64,000 bases of DNA, taken from NCBI RefSeq assembly GCF_016862635.1, contig NZ_BONI01000018.1:1-64000 (forward strand), written 5' to 3'. Numbering within the stretch: the first letter of the stretch is position 1; every line of letters begins with the position of its first letter. The notes beneath the pieces are model-generated. The model had not been told where the DNA came from. It did not search any database and saw nothing but the letters and a program-made list of their open reading frames with translations. The translations under genes were made by a program, and so were the position numbers. Source of the stretch: Catellatospora coxensis. Its GTDB lineage: Bacteria > Actinomycetota > Actinomycetes > Mycobacteriales > Micromonosporaceae. Below are positions 1 through 8,242 of this stretch, in pieces.

Positions 1-822
1 GGCGACACCCTCCTGCCCGATCAGCACGTTGCCCGACAGGGCGTCGGCGATCTGCAGGGTGACCAGGGGCAGCACGCTGCCGACCATGGCCGCGGCGGTG
101 GCGTACGCGGCGAACGCGGTGCCGAACAGCAGCACGAAGCCGCCGAGCAGCGACGGCCCGAGCACGGGCAGGCCGATCAGCCGCCAGAACTGCCAGCCGG
201 TGGCGCCGCAGTTGGCGGCGGCTTCGCGCCACTGGGGGCGCAGCCCGTCCAGCGCGGGGGCGATGACCAGCACCATCAGCGGGATGAGGAAGTACAGGTA
301 GACCACGGCCAGCCCGGCGGGGGTGTAGAGGCTCCACCTGGCCTCGGTCAGGTGCAGCAGTTCGGTCATCACGCCGGAGATGCCCAGGGTGGCGATGAAC
401 GCGAAGGCCAGCGGCACGCCGCCGAAGTTGGCCAGCACCCCGGAGGCGGTGACGACGAGGTTGCGCAGGCCGGGCAACCGGCTGGCGACGACGGCCTGGG
501 CGAGCAGCGTGCCGAGCAGCACACCGAGCGCGGCGGTGACCAGCGACAGCTTGATGCTGCTGGTGAGCGCGTCGAGGTAGGCGCCCTGCACGGAGCGGGT
601 CAGGTTGTCGGCGGTCAGCGTGGTGGTGCCGGTGGCGCGGTCGGTGACGGTGACCGCGCCGACTCCGACCGCGATCATCGGCAGCCCGAAGAAGACGGTG
701 ACGAAGGCCAGCAGCGGCAGCGCGGCCAGGGTGGCCGAGCTACGGCGGGCCCCCGCCCGGCCGGACGCCGTGGGGGCGGCGTCCCGCACGGGCGGGGACA
801 CGGTGGTGACGGCGGTCGGCAT
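1..822 (-). CDS. ABC transporter permease, 3' end cut by window edge
   Basis: Inner-membrane permease of a binding-protein-dependent importer. The 274 visible residues contain several hydrophobic segments and an EAA-type loop region (REAAANCGATGWQFWRLIGLP), the cytoplasmic contact site for the ATPase in the spermidine/putrescine, iron and phosphonate permease families. The ATG at 822 lies two bases after the stop of the upstream binding-protein gene, so the two are almost certainly co-transcribed and translationally coupled. The first ~25 residues are a Pro/Ala/Arg-rich cytoplasmic tail. The C-terminus, and probably a second permease and an ATPase, lie beyond position 1. The substrate cannot be read from the permease alone. 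Confidence 0.88.
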   Translation of the reverse strand, partial: MPTAVTTVSPPVRDAAPTASGRAGARRSSATLAALPLLAFVTVFFGLPMIAVGVGAVTVTDRATGTTTLTADNLTRSVQGAYLDALTSSIKLSLVTAALGVLLGTLLAQAVVASRLPGLRNLVVTASGVLANFGGVPLAFAFIATLGISGVMTELLHLTEARWSLYTPAGLAVVYLYFLIPLMVLVIAPALDGLRPQWREAAANCGATGWQFWRLIGLPVLGPSLLGGFVLLFGTAFAAYATAAAMVGSVLPLVTLQIADALSGNVLIGQEGVA

Positions 823-824
823 CG

Positions 825-1988
825 TCAGCCGGCCAGGGCCTTGGCCCAGTTCGCGACCAGGTCGGCCTTGGCCTTGTCGTTCTGCGCGGGGGTCGGGAAG
901 CTCGGCTCGCCGTCGACCTTCGGCAGCGCGGCGACCAGGTCGGCCTGCGCCGTACCGTCGGTGATCATGCCGGGCAGCAGGACGGGGCGGGCGAAGCCCT
1001 TCAGCCACAGGTTCTGGCCCTCGGCGCTGTAGAGGAACTCCTCCCACAGCCGCGCGGCGGCGGGGTGCGGCGCGTCGAGGTTGACGGCCTGCGCGTAGAA
1101 GTTGGCGTACTTGCCGTCGGCGGGGATGGCGACCTTCCAGTCGATGCCCTTGGCGGCGAACTGCTTGGCGTACCCGGCGTTGAGGTAGTCCCAGTCCAGG
1201 CTGATCGGGGTCTCGCCCTTCTCGACCGTGGCCGGGGTCGACTCCACCGGGATGAAGTTGCCGGACTTGTTCAGCGCGGCGAAGAAGTCGATGCCGGGCT
1301 GGATGTCGTCGAAGCTGCCGCCGTTGGCCAGCGACGCGGCGTACACCGCGGCGATCGCCGCCCCCGCCTTGGTCGGGTTGCCGTTGAGGGCGACCTTGCC
1401 CTTGTACTCGGGCTTCTTGAGGTCGGCGAAGGTCTGCGGGCAGACCGCGACGCGCTTGGCGTCGCAGCCGATCGAGACGTAGCCGCCGTAGTCGTTGAAC
1501 CAGCGGCCTTCGGCGTCCTTCTGCGCGGCCGGGATCTTGTCCCACGCGGCGACCTTGTACGGGGCGAACAGGCCCTCCTGCGCGCCGCTGATGGCGAACG
1601 CGACACCGAGGTCGAGCACGTCGGGGGCGCGGTCCTGGCCCTTGAGGGTCTTCACCGCGGTGAGCTCGTCGGCGCTGGAGCCGTCGGGGTTGTCGTTGTT
1701 GACCTTGATGGCGTACTTCTTGCTGAAGGCCTCGATGACCTCGCCGTAGTTGGCCCAGTCCGGCGGCAGCGCGATGACGTTGAGCCGGCCCTCCTTCTTG
1801 GCAGCGGCGATCAGGCCGTCCATGCCGCCGAAGTCGGCGAGCGAGGTGGCCTTGCCGGCGGCGACACCGGAGGCGGTGGCCGGGGCCTCCTCCTTCGCAC
1901 CGCACGCGGCGGCGGCCAGGGCCGTGGTCAAGGACAACGCCAGCACGGCGGCCAGGCGGCCGGTCCGGCGGGGGAAAGCGGGGAACAT
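825..1988 (-). CDS. ABC transporter substrate-binding lipoprotein
   Basis: Extracellular solute-binding protein of 387 residues, the usual size for the spermidine/putrescine/Fe3+/2-aminoethylphosphonate-like type II binding proteins. The N-terminus has Arg residues, a hydrophobic stretch and a lipobox ending in AAAAC (Cys about residue 23), so the mature protein should be lipid-anchored outside the membrane. The body starts with a KKEGRLNVIALPP segment typical of the family. The ATG at 1988 is chosen because a GGGAG ribosome site lies about 10 bases upstream and it places the signal peptide correctly; the frame is open much further upstream but that part overlaps the divergent SDR gene. Its stop is two bases from the permease start. 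Ligand not predictable; a polyamine, iron or phosphonate-type compound is possible. Confidence 0.88.
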   Translation of the reverse strand: MFPAFPRRTGRLAAVLALSLTTALAAAACGAKEEAPATASGVAAGKATSLADFGGMDGLIAAAKKEGRLNVIALPPDWANYGEVIEAFSKKYAIKVNNDNPDGSSADELTAVKTLKGQDRAPDVLDLGVAFAISGAQEGLFAPYKVAAWDKIPAAQKDAEGRWFNDYGGYVSIGCDAKRVAVCPQTFADLKKPEYKGKVALNGNPTKAGAAIAAVYAASLANGGSFDDIQPGIDFFAALNKSGNFIPVESTPATVEKGETPISLDWDYLNAGYAKQFAAKGIDWKVAIPADGKYANFYAQAVNLDAPHPAAARLWEEFLYSAEGQNLWLKGFARPVLLPGMITDGTAQADLVAALPKVDGEPSFPTPAQNDKAKADLVANWAKALAG

Positions 1989-2204
1989 CTGCTGGTCTCC
2001 CAGGTGGGTCGGATCTGCGAGCGGACCCAGTAGGCACGCCCAGGATGTCGGCGAACTGAACTGCGTGACATCAATCGGCCGCGCCGGACTGAACAAGCCA
2101 GGCGACGAGCACGGAACGTGTGCGACGTCACCGGCCGGCTGGCGTGCCGTTCCGTCTCGTGGTCGGCCTGCGGGCCGGACCAGGCCGCCGCCTGCGGCAC
2201 TGGC

Positions 2205-2951
2205 ATGATCGCGGCCGTGACGACACGCGTAGCCCTCATCACCGGCAGCTCCCGCGGACTCGGCCGGGTCATCGCCCGGCGGCTGGCCCGGGACGGCATG
2301 GCCGTGGCCGTCAACGGCCGGCAGGAGAAACCGCTGGCCGAGCTGGTCGCCGAGATCAGCGCCGAGGGCGGCACCGCGGCCGCGTTCCCCGCCGACATCA
2401 CCGACGAGCAGGAGGTGGCGCGGCTGGCCGAGGCGATCGCGGCGCGGCTGGGCCCGGTGGACGTGCTGGTGCTCAACGCGACCGGCCCGCAGCCCGAAGC
2501 CCTGATCGCCGACGCCGACCGGGCCGCGTTCGAGGCGCAGCTGGCGTTCTTCGTGCACAGTCCCGTGCTGCTGGCGCGGGCGCTGACGCCGGGTATGACC
2601 GAGCGCGGCTTCGGCCGGATCGTGCACCTCGACTCGGAGGTCGCCGACCGGCCGCAGCCGGGCTGGTCGGCGTACGCCACCGCGAAGAACGCCCAGATCG
2701 GCCTGGCCCGCGCCTGGGCGCGCGAGCTGGCCCCGCACGGCATCACCGTTAACAGCGTCGCGCCCGCCTGGATCCCGGTCGAGCGGCACGCGGGCTCCAC
2801 CGTGGACGGCTACCTGGCTACGGTGCCCGCCGGGCGGATGGGCACTCCGGAGGACATCGCGCACGTGGTCAGCTTCCTGGCCTCCGAGGGCGCGGGCTTC
2901 GTCACCGGGCAGCGCATCGTCGTCGACGGCGGCCGCAGCCTGCACGCCTGA
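2205..2951 (+). CDS. SDR family oxidoreductase
   Basis: Short-chain dehydrogenase/reductase of 248 residues, standard length. A Rossmann TGxxxGxG motif (TGSSRGLG) near residue 13 binds NAD(P), and the catalytic Tyr/Lys pair is in SAYATAKN with Ser in HLDSEV. The usual NNAG motif is LNATG. The C-terminal GxxxVVDGG segment resembles 3-oxoacyl-ACP reductase FabG-like members. ATG 2205 is preferred; GTG 2217 is an in-frame alternative closer to the conserved start. It is divergent from the ABC binding-protein gene and upstream of, but not overlapping, the molybdenum hydroxylase genes. Substrate unknown. Confidence 0.85.
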   Translation: MIAAVTTRVALITGSSRGLGRVIARRLARDGMAVAVNGRQEKPLAELVAEISAEGGTAAAFPADITDEQEVARLAEAIAARLGPVDVLVLNATGPQPEALIADADRAAFEAQLAFFVHSPVLLARALTPGMTERGFGRIVHLDSEVADRPQPGWSAYATAKNAQIGLARAWARELAPHGITVNSVAPAWIPVERHAGSTVDGYLATVPAGRMGTPEDIAHVVSFLASEGAGFVTGQRIVVDGGRSLHA

Positions 2952-3043
2952 GCGCCGCCCCGGTCGCGATCCCCCGTTGGCGCTCCGGTCGACCTGGTTT
3001 GTCATAAAATCGGGTGATGTGCCGACCCGCGCAAGGGGGCGAG

Positions 3044-3538
3044 ATGGCTGCCACGGAACCGGTGTACGAGGTGGAGCTGTCGTGCGCGGTCAACGGGGAG
3101 CCGGTGCACGTGCGCGTGGACACCCGGGAGTCGCTGCTCGACCTGCTGCGCGAGCGGCTCGGCGTGACCGGCGCGAAGAAGGGGTGCGACCACGGCCAGT
3201 GCGGCGCGTGCACGGTGCACCTCGACGGGCGCCGGGTGGTGTCCTGCCTGACGCCCGCGGTGCAGGCGGCGGGCGCGGACGTGACCACGGTCGAAGGCGT
3301 GGCCGGGCCCGACGGCGAGCTGCACCCGCTGCAGCAGGCGTTCATCGACCACGACGCGCTGCAGTGCGGCTACTGCACCCCCGGTCAGATCATGTCCGGG
3401 CTGGCCTGCCTGGCCGAGGGCCACGCGGGCGACGACGACGAGGTGCGCGAGTACATGAGCGGCAACCTGTGCCGGTGCGGCGCCTACGCGGGCATCGTCG
3501 CGGCCGTGCGCGCCGTCGCCGAGCAGCAGGGGCGCTGA
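3044..3538 (+). CDS. Molybdenum hydroxylase small subunit, 2x[2Fe-2S] (PaoA/YagT-like)
   Basis: Iron-sulfur subunit of a xanthine-oxidase-family enzyme, 164 residues. The N-terminal plant-ferredoxin-like half has the CDHGQCGACTV cluster motif plus a later Cys; the C-terminal four-helix half has CGYCTPGQ and NLCRCGAY, the second cluster set. ATG 3044 is chosen over an in-frame GTG at 3014 because AAGGGGGCGAG sits immediately upstream. Unlike E. coli PaoA/YagT there is no Tat signal, so the complex should be cytoplasmic. It is the first gene of a three-gene operon (small, FAD, Mo subunits) and passes electrons from the Mo site to FAD. Confidence 0.93.
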   Translation: MAATEPVYEVELSCAVNGEPVHVRVDTRESLLDLLRERLGVTGAKKGCDHGQCGACTVHLDGRRVVSCLTPAVQAAGADVTTVEGVAGPDGELHPLQQAFIDHDALQCGYCTPGQIMSGLACLAEGHAGDDDEVREYMSGNLCRCGAYAGIVAAVRAVAEQQGR

Positions 3539-3541
3539 GGC

Positions 3542-4546
3542 GTGCGCCCGTTCGCGTACACCACGGCCGGGACCGCGGTCGAAGCCGTCGCCGCGCTCGC
3601 GGCGGCCGGGCCGGGGGCACGGCTGCTGGCCGGCGGCACGACGCTGTACGACCTGATGAAACTGGAGATCGAGACGCCGCCCGCGGTCGTCGACGTGCAC
3701 CGGGTCGCCGACCTGGCCGGCTTCGACACCTCCGGCGAGCGGGAGCTGGTGTTCGGCGCGGGCGCGCGGATGGCCGACGTCGCCGAGGACGGCCGGCTGC
3801 GCCGTGACTACCCGGCGCTGACCGAGTCGCTGTGGCGCGCGGCGTCGCAGCAGCTGCGCAACATGGCGACCCTCGGTGGCAACCTGCTGCAGCGCACCCG
3901 CTGCCCGTACTTCCGGGGCGGGGAGCCGTTCGCGTGCAACAAGCGCCGGCCGGGCAGCGGCTGCGCCGCTCAGGAGGGCCTCGACCGCTCGCACGCGCTG
4001 TTCGGCGGCAGCGACGACTGCATCGCGGTGTACCCGGGCGACTGGGCGACGGCGCTGGTCGCGTTCGACGCCGAGGTGGACGTGCTCGGGCCGGGCGGCG
4101 CGCGCAGCCTGCCGCTGGCGCGGCTGCACCGCGAGCCGGGCGACACCCCGCAGCTCGAACACACTTTGGAACCGGGCGAGCTGATCACCAGAATCCGGGT
4201 GCCGGTCACCCCGGCGGGCCGCGGCTCGGCCTACCTGAAGATCCGCGACCGCGAGTCGTACGCGTTCGCGCTGGTCTCCGCGGCCGTCGCGCTGACCGTG
4301 GACGGCGACGGCCGGGTCGGCGAGTGCCGCATCGCCGTCGGCGGCGTCGCCACCCGCCCGTGGCGGGTCCCCGCGGCCGAGCAGGCGCTGCGCGGGCAGC
4401 CGGTCAGCGACGCGAGCGCCCGCGCGGCCGGCGAGGCCGCGTTCGCCGGCGCGCGGCCGGGCCGCCACAACGCGTTCAAAATCGAGCTGGGTACGCGTAC
4501 CGTCGCCGACGCGGTGCGCGTGGCCGCGGGCAGGGCCGTCCGATGA
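3542..4546 (+). CDS. Molybdenum hydroxylase FAD subunit with Cys-rich insertion (PaoB/YagS-like)
   Basis: FAD-binding subunit of 334 residues starting at GTG 3542, three bases after the previous stop. The AGGTTLYDLMK and ATLGGNLLQRTRC segments are the FAD-binding motifs of the CoxM/vanillyl-alcohol-oxidase-like fold. Between them and the C-terminal domain is an insertion with Cys at about 121, 132, 141 and 160 (RCPYFR, FACNKRRPGSGC, DDC). E. coli PaoB carries an extra [4Fe-4S] cluster in an equivalent insertion, so this subunit probably does too. It overlaps the Mo subunit start by four bases (ATGA), indicating coupled translation. Family-level assignment is firm; the aldehyde substrate is inference. 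Confidence 0.92.
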   Translation: MRPFAYTTAGTAVEAVAALAAAGPGARLLAGGTTLYDLMKLEIETPPAVVDVHRVADLAGFDTSGERELVFGAGARMADVAEDGRLRRDYPALTESLWRAASQQLRNMATLGGNLLQRTRCPYFRGGEPFACNKRRPGSGCAAQEGLDRSHALFGGSDDCIAVYPGDWATALVAFDAEVDVLGPGGARSLPLARLHREPGDTPQLEHTLEPGELITRIRVPVTPAGRGSAYLKIRDRESYAFALVSAAVALTVDGDGRVGECRIAVGGVATRPWRVPAAEQALRGQPVSDASARAAGEAAFAGARPGRHNAFKIELGTRTVADAVRVAAGRAVR

Positions 4547-6774
4547 GTTCGCCGCACGCCGACGTCCAACCCGTCGACACCCGGCGCGTCGACGCCCGCG
4601 AGAAGGTCACCGGCGCCGCCGTGTACGCCACCGACCTGCACCCCGACCAGCTCGCGCACGCCGTGCTGGCCACCGCGACCGTGGGCCGCGGCCGCATCAC
4701 CGGACTGGACACCGCGGCCGCCGAAGCGGTCCCCGGCGTCCTGCTCGTGCTCACCCACCTCGACCACCTGGACCTGCAGTCCCCCGGGTTCGTCATGGGC
4801 GGCGGCTACGGCGTGCAGAGCCTGCAGCCGCTGCTCGACGAGCACATCGCCTACCGGGGCCAGGCCGTCGCGCTGGTCGTCGCCGAGACGCTGATCGCCG
4901 CGACCCAGGCCGCCAAGCTGGTCCGGGCCGACTACGAGCCGGAGCCGTTCGCCGTCACCCTCGACTCCCCCGGCGTCGAGCGGCTGTCCCAGCCCGCGGT
5001 CATCCCGCTGCCGTTCCTCGCCGACCTCGACGTCGGCGACGCCGAGAGCGCGTACGCCGCCGCCCCGGTGCAGATCGACGCCGTCTACGACCAGCCGGCC
5101 CAGCACCAGAACCCGATGGAGCTGATCGGCGCGACCGTCTGGTGGCGCGGCGACACCGTCGTCGTGCACGAGGGCACCCAGAACGCCTCCGCGATCCGCC
5201 ACGGCCTGGCCCGCCAGCTCGGCATCGACCCGGCGAACGTCGAAGTCGTGTCCCCCTACACCGGGGGCGGGTTCGGGCAGAAGAACTCGCTGCAGATCCA
5301 CATCGCACCCCTGGCCGTGGCCGCCCGCCGCCTCGGCCGCCCGGTCAAGCTGGTGGTGTCCCGCACCCAGCTGTTCCACCACACCAGCTTCCGGCCCGCC
5401 AGCCGGCACCGGATCCGGCTGGGCGCCGACGAGCACGGCCGGATGCTCGCCGCGCTGCACGACGTCGAGCACCAGACCTCCCGGTTCGACCTGTTCCCAA
5501 TGATGTACACCGAGACCACCGCCCGGCTGTACGGCATCGGCGACTTCCGCGGCCGGCAGACGTTCGCCCGGATGGACACCCAGTCGCCCGGTTTCATGCG
5601 CGCCCCGTTCGAGCACCCGGGCGTGTTCGCGTTCGAATCCGCCGTCGACGAGCTCGCCTACGCCGCGCAGCGCGACCCGCTCGAATTCCGCCTCGCCAAC
5701 GACACCACCGCCGACCCCGTCACCGGCGAGCCGTTCTCGTCCCGCCACCTGGCCCAGTGCCTGCGCCGCGGCGCGAAGCTGTTCGGCTGGAGCGCCCGGC
5801 AGTGGCAGCCGGCCAGCATGCGCGCCGACGACGGGTCCCTGGTCGGCTGGGGAGTCGCCGCCGGGGCGTACCCCGCCTCGATCGTGCCCTCCGCCGCGCA
5901 CCTGGTGGCGAGCGCGGACGGCCGGATCCGGGTCGGGGTCGACGGGCACGAGATGGGCCAGGGCATCCGGTCCGCCATCGCCCTGCTGGTCGCCGAGAAC
6001 CTGGGCCTCGACGTACGGCATGTCGAGATCACCGTCGGCGACACCCGCGTCGCCACCCAGCACCTGACCGCCGGCTCCTGGGGCACCGCCTCCACCCTCG
6101 GCGCGGTCCACGCGGCCCTGCGCGAACTGCGCAAACAGCTCGGCGCGGACGTCAGCGGCCCGGTGGACCTGGCGGCCGCCGTCGGCGCGACCGGCCGCGA
6201 ACACGTCGAGTCCCGCGCCGAGACGCTCGGACCCGGGCAGACCGAGCAGGACGCCGAGCGGGCCCGGCAGGGCCTCGTCGCCCTCGCCGGACCGGAGTTC
6301 ACCGGGTACAGCACGTTCAGCTGGATCGCCCACTTCGTCGAGGTGCGCGTCGAACCGACGACCTGTCGCATCCGGGTGCCCCGCGTCGTCAGCGTCGCCG
6401 ACTGCGGCCGGGTGGCCAGCCCCGTCACCGCCGCCAGCCAGGTGCGCGGCGGCATCGTCTGGGGCATCGGCGCCTGCCTGCGCGAAGCCGGCGAGGTCGA
6501 CCCCCGGTACGGCGGCTGGCTCAACGCGAGCCTGGAGGAGTACCCGGTGCCGGTCAACGCCGACATCGGCACCCTCGACGTCGACTTCATCGGCGAGCCC
6601 GACCTGCGCTTCCACCCCGTCGGGGTCAAGGGGCTCGGCGAGGTCAGCATGGTCGGCGTCGCCGCGGCGGTCGCCAACGCCGTCTACCACGCCACCGGCG
6701 TACGCCACCGCCGCCTGCCGATCCGCATCGAGGACGTGCTCGCCGGGACGGGTCTTCCTGAGCCTCGCCTGTGA
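4543..6774 (+). CDS. Molybdenum hydroxylase catalytic subunit (PaoC/YagR-like)
   Basis: Molybdopterin-binding subunit of 743 residues, the size of YagR/PaoC-type subunits. The order of motifs is as in the family: an N-terminal aldehyde oxidase a/b hammerhead domain (residues ~10-120), GGGFGQK near residue 240, MRAPFEHPG, GHEMGQG, and the C-terminal GLGE motif with the presumed base Glu at residue 700. The ATG overlaps the FAD gene stop by four bases. The enzyme should hydroxylate aldehydes or N-heterocycles at a Mo-oxo/sulfido site and send electrons through the Fe-S subunit. No XdhC/PaoD maturation gene is present in the window, so the chaperone must be elsewhere. Confidence 0.93.
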   Translation: MSSPHADVQPVDTRRVDAREKVTGAAVYATDLHPDQLAHAVLATATVGRGRITGLDTAAAEAVPGVLLVLTHLDHLDLQSPGFVMGGGYGVQSLQPLLDEHIAYRGQAVALVVAETLIAATQAAKLVRADYEPEPFAVTLDSPGVERLSQPAVIPLPFLADLDVGDAESAYAAAPVQIDAVYDQPAQHQNPMELIGATVWWRGDTVVVHEGTQNASAIRHGLARQLGIDPANVEVVSPYTGGGFGQKNSLQIHIAPLAVAARRLGRPVKLVVSRTQLFHHTSFRPASRHRIRLGADEHGRMLAALHDVEHQTSRFDLFPMMYTETTARLYGIGDFRGRQTFARMDTQSPGFMRAPFEHPGVFAFESAVDELAYAAQRDPLEFRLANDTTADPVTGEPFSSRHLAQCLRRGAKLFGWSARQWQPASMRADDGSLVGWGVAAGAYPASIVPSAAHLVASADGRIRVGVDGHEMGQGIRSAIALLVAENLGLDVRHVEITVGDTRVATQHLTAGSWGTASTLGAVHAALRELRKQLGADVSGPVDLAAAVGATGREHVESRAETLGPGQTEQDAERARQGLVALAGPEFTGYSTFSWIAHFVEVRVEPTTCRIRVPRVVSVADCGRVASPVTAASQVRGGIVWGIGACLREAGEVDPRYGGWLNASLEEYPVPVNADIGTLDVDFIGEPDLRFHPVGVKGLGEVSMVGVAAAVANAVYHATGVRHRRLPIRIEDVLAGTGLPEPRL

Positions 6775-6928
6775 ACGCTGAACCGCAGATGTGCGCAATA
6801 CACGCATCAAGCGGTATATCTGGCACAGCCCAGCCCTCTTACCAGCAGGATCGAAGGTTCTTCTTGCGCTCCGTCGAGCAAGGCGCGGCAGCGTCGGAGA
6901 CTCACCGATCGCAAGGAGGCGAGCTCTC

Positions 6929-7396
6929 ATGATGAAGTTCTCGAAGAAGACCCTGGTCACGGTCGGCGCCGCAGGAGTACTGGCGCTCGGCATCGCGGCG
7001 CCCGCCGCGGCGTGGGCGGCCGAGGACAGCGGATCCGCGTCCGCCGGGACCTCCGCGCAGGGCAAGGACAAGAACGGCCAGCGCGCCGAGCATCAGCAGA
7101 AGCTGGCCGAGGCGCTCGCGAAGGAACTCGGCATCGACCAGGCGAAGGTCTCGGCCGCGCTGGAGAAGGTGCAGTCCCAGCTGCGCCCGGACGGCAAGAC
7201 CGGCAACAGCAAGACCCGCGACGGCAACGCCGCCGACCGGACCGCGCAGCTCAAGGAGCGGCTCGCCGCGGCCGTCAAGGCCGGCAAGCTGACCCAGGCC
7301 GAAGCCGACGCGATCATCAAGGCGACCGAGGCGGGTGTCCTCGGCGGCCACGGCCACTCACCGGACCGTACCTCCTCCAGCGAGTCCGGCAAGTGA
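6929..7396 (+). CDS. Small secreted helical protein
   Basis: A 155-residue protein with a clear signal peptide (MMKFSKKTL, hydrophobic core, AAPAAAWA cleavage region near residue 31). The mature part is highly charged, Lys/Gln/Glu/Ala-rich and predicted helical, with a conserved-looking ELGIDQAKVSAAL segment followed by a KAGKLTQAEADAII segment, a pattern seen in secreted YckD-like or EF-hand-like helical proteins. An excellent AAGGAGG ribosome site at 6913-6919 sets the start at ATG 6929 (or the adjacent ATG 6932). It stands alone, followed by a response regulator without an intervening kinase. Function unknown. Confidence 0.85.
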   Translation: MMKFSKKTLVTVGAAGVLALGIAAPAAAWAAEDSGSASAGTSAQGKDKNGQRAEHQQKLAEALAKELGIDQAKVSAALEKVQSQLRPDGKTGNSKTRDGNAADRTAQLKERLAAAVKAGKLTQAEADAIIKATEAGVLGGHGHSPDRTSSSESGK

Positions 7397-7490
7397 CCCG
7401 GCGGGCGGCGTCCGGTGAGGGGGATACTCCGGACGCCGCCCGCAGCGGCACCCGATCCAGGCTGTGAGCACGGCGTGAGCGCACCGGCTC

Positions 7491-7510
7491 ATGCCCCGCT
7501 AACGGGGCAT
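7491..7510. promoter_or_regulatory. Perfect inverted repeat upstream of response regulator
   Basis: ATGCCCCG and CGGGGCAT flank a four-base CTAA loop, ending three bases before the ATG at 7514. There is no T-tract, so it is less likely a terminator. It could be an operator for autoregulation or a hairpin covering the ribosome site. Confidence 0.45.
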
Positions 7511-7513
7511 ACG

Positions 7514-8212
7514 ATGAACTGTCCCCTGATGGCACGCGTACTGCTGATAGACGACCACCGCCCCGCCCGCGACGGCCTGCGCGCGGCGCTGACCCGGCAC
7601 GGGCACATCGTCGAGACCGCCGACAGCGGCGAGCAGGGCCTGGCCCGGCTGCGGGGTTTCGCCGCCGAGGTCGTCGTGCTCGATCTCGCGCTGCCCGGCA
7701 TGGACGGCTTCGACGTGTGCCGCCGGCTGCGGGCCGAAGGCGACCTGCCGATCATCGTGCTGACCGCCCGTGACGACGACATCGACGTGGTCGCGGCACT
7801 GGAGGCGGGCGCGGACGACTACGTGGTCCAGCCGGTGCACGCCCGGATCGTCGAGGCCCGCATCCGCGCCGTACTCCGCCGCGCCCGCCGCGGACCCGCC
7901 CGGCCGGCCGGCTCGGAGCAGCACGGCGCGCTGAGCATCGACCGGGCCTCGCTCTGCGTCGGCAAGGCGGGCCGGCGCGTCCGGCTCGCCCCGACCGAGA
8001 TGCGGCTGCTGCTCACCCTGTCGGCCGAGCCCGGCCGCGTACACAGCCGCCGACAGCTGCTCGAAGCCGTCTGGCAGCACGACTTCCTCGGCGACTCCCG
8101 CCTGGTCGACGCCTGCGTCCAACGCCTCCGCGCCAAGATCGAAGACTCCCCTGCCAGCCCGGTGTTCGTCCAGACGGTCCGCGGCTTCGGCTACCGGTTC
8201 GGCCCGGTGTGA
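7514..8212 (+). CDS. Orphan OmpR/PhoB-family response regulator with atypical receiver
   Basis: Receiver plus winged-helix DNA-binding protein, 232 residues. Counting from MARVLLIDD (ATG 7529), the acidic pair is D8/D9, the phospho-acceptor is D52 (VVLDLALPGMDG) and the switch Thr is T79. The normally invariant Lys in the DDYVxKP motif is Gln (Q101, DDYVVQPV). The C-terminal trans_reg_C domain is complete (AEPGRVHSRRQLLEAVW, RLRAKIE, VRGFGYRF). ATG 7514 has a better ribosome site (CGGGG) than ATG 7529; either is possible. No sensor kinase is adjacent. Loss of the Lys suggests altered or absent phospho-activation. Confidence 0.88.
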   Translation: MNCPLMARVLLIDDHRPARDGLRAALTRHGHIVETADSGEQGLARLRGFAAEVVVLDLALPGMDGFDVCRRLRAEGDLPIIVLTARDDDIDVVAALEAGADDYVVQPVHARIVEARIRAVLRRARRGPARPAGSEQHGALSIDRASLCVGKAGRRVRLAPTEMRLLLTLSAEPGRVHSRRQLLEAVWQHDFLGDSRLVDACVQRLRAKIEDSPASPVFVQTVRGFGYRFGPV

Positions 8213-8242
8213 CGCCCTCGATCGCCCGCGGATCACGCGACC

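Noticed and set aside
1989-2040. Possible riboswitch or hairpin before the ABC binding-protein gene (TGGGTC/GACCCA)
   Set aside because: Only a 6-bp arm and no match to a known aptamer core; insufficient.
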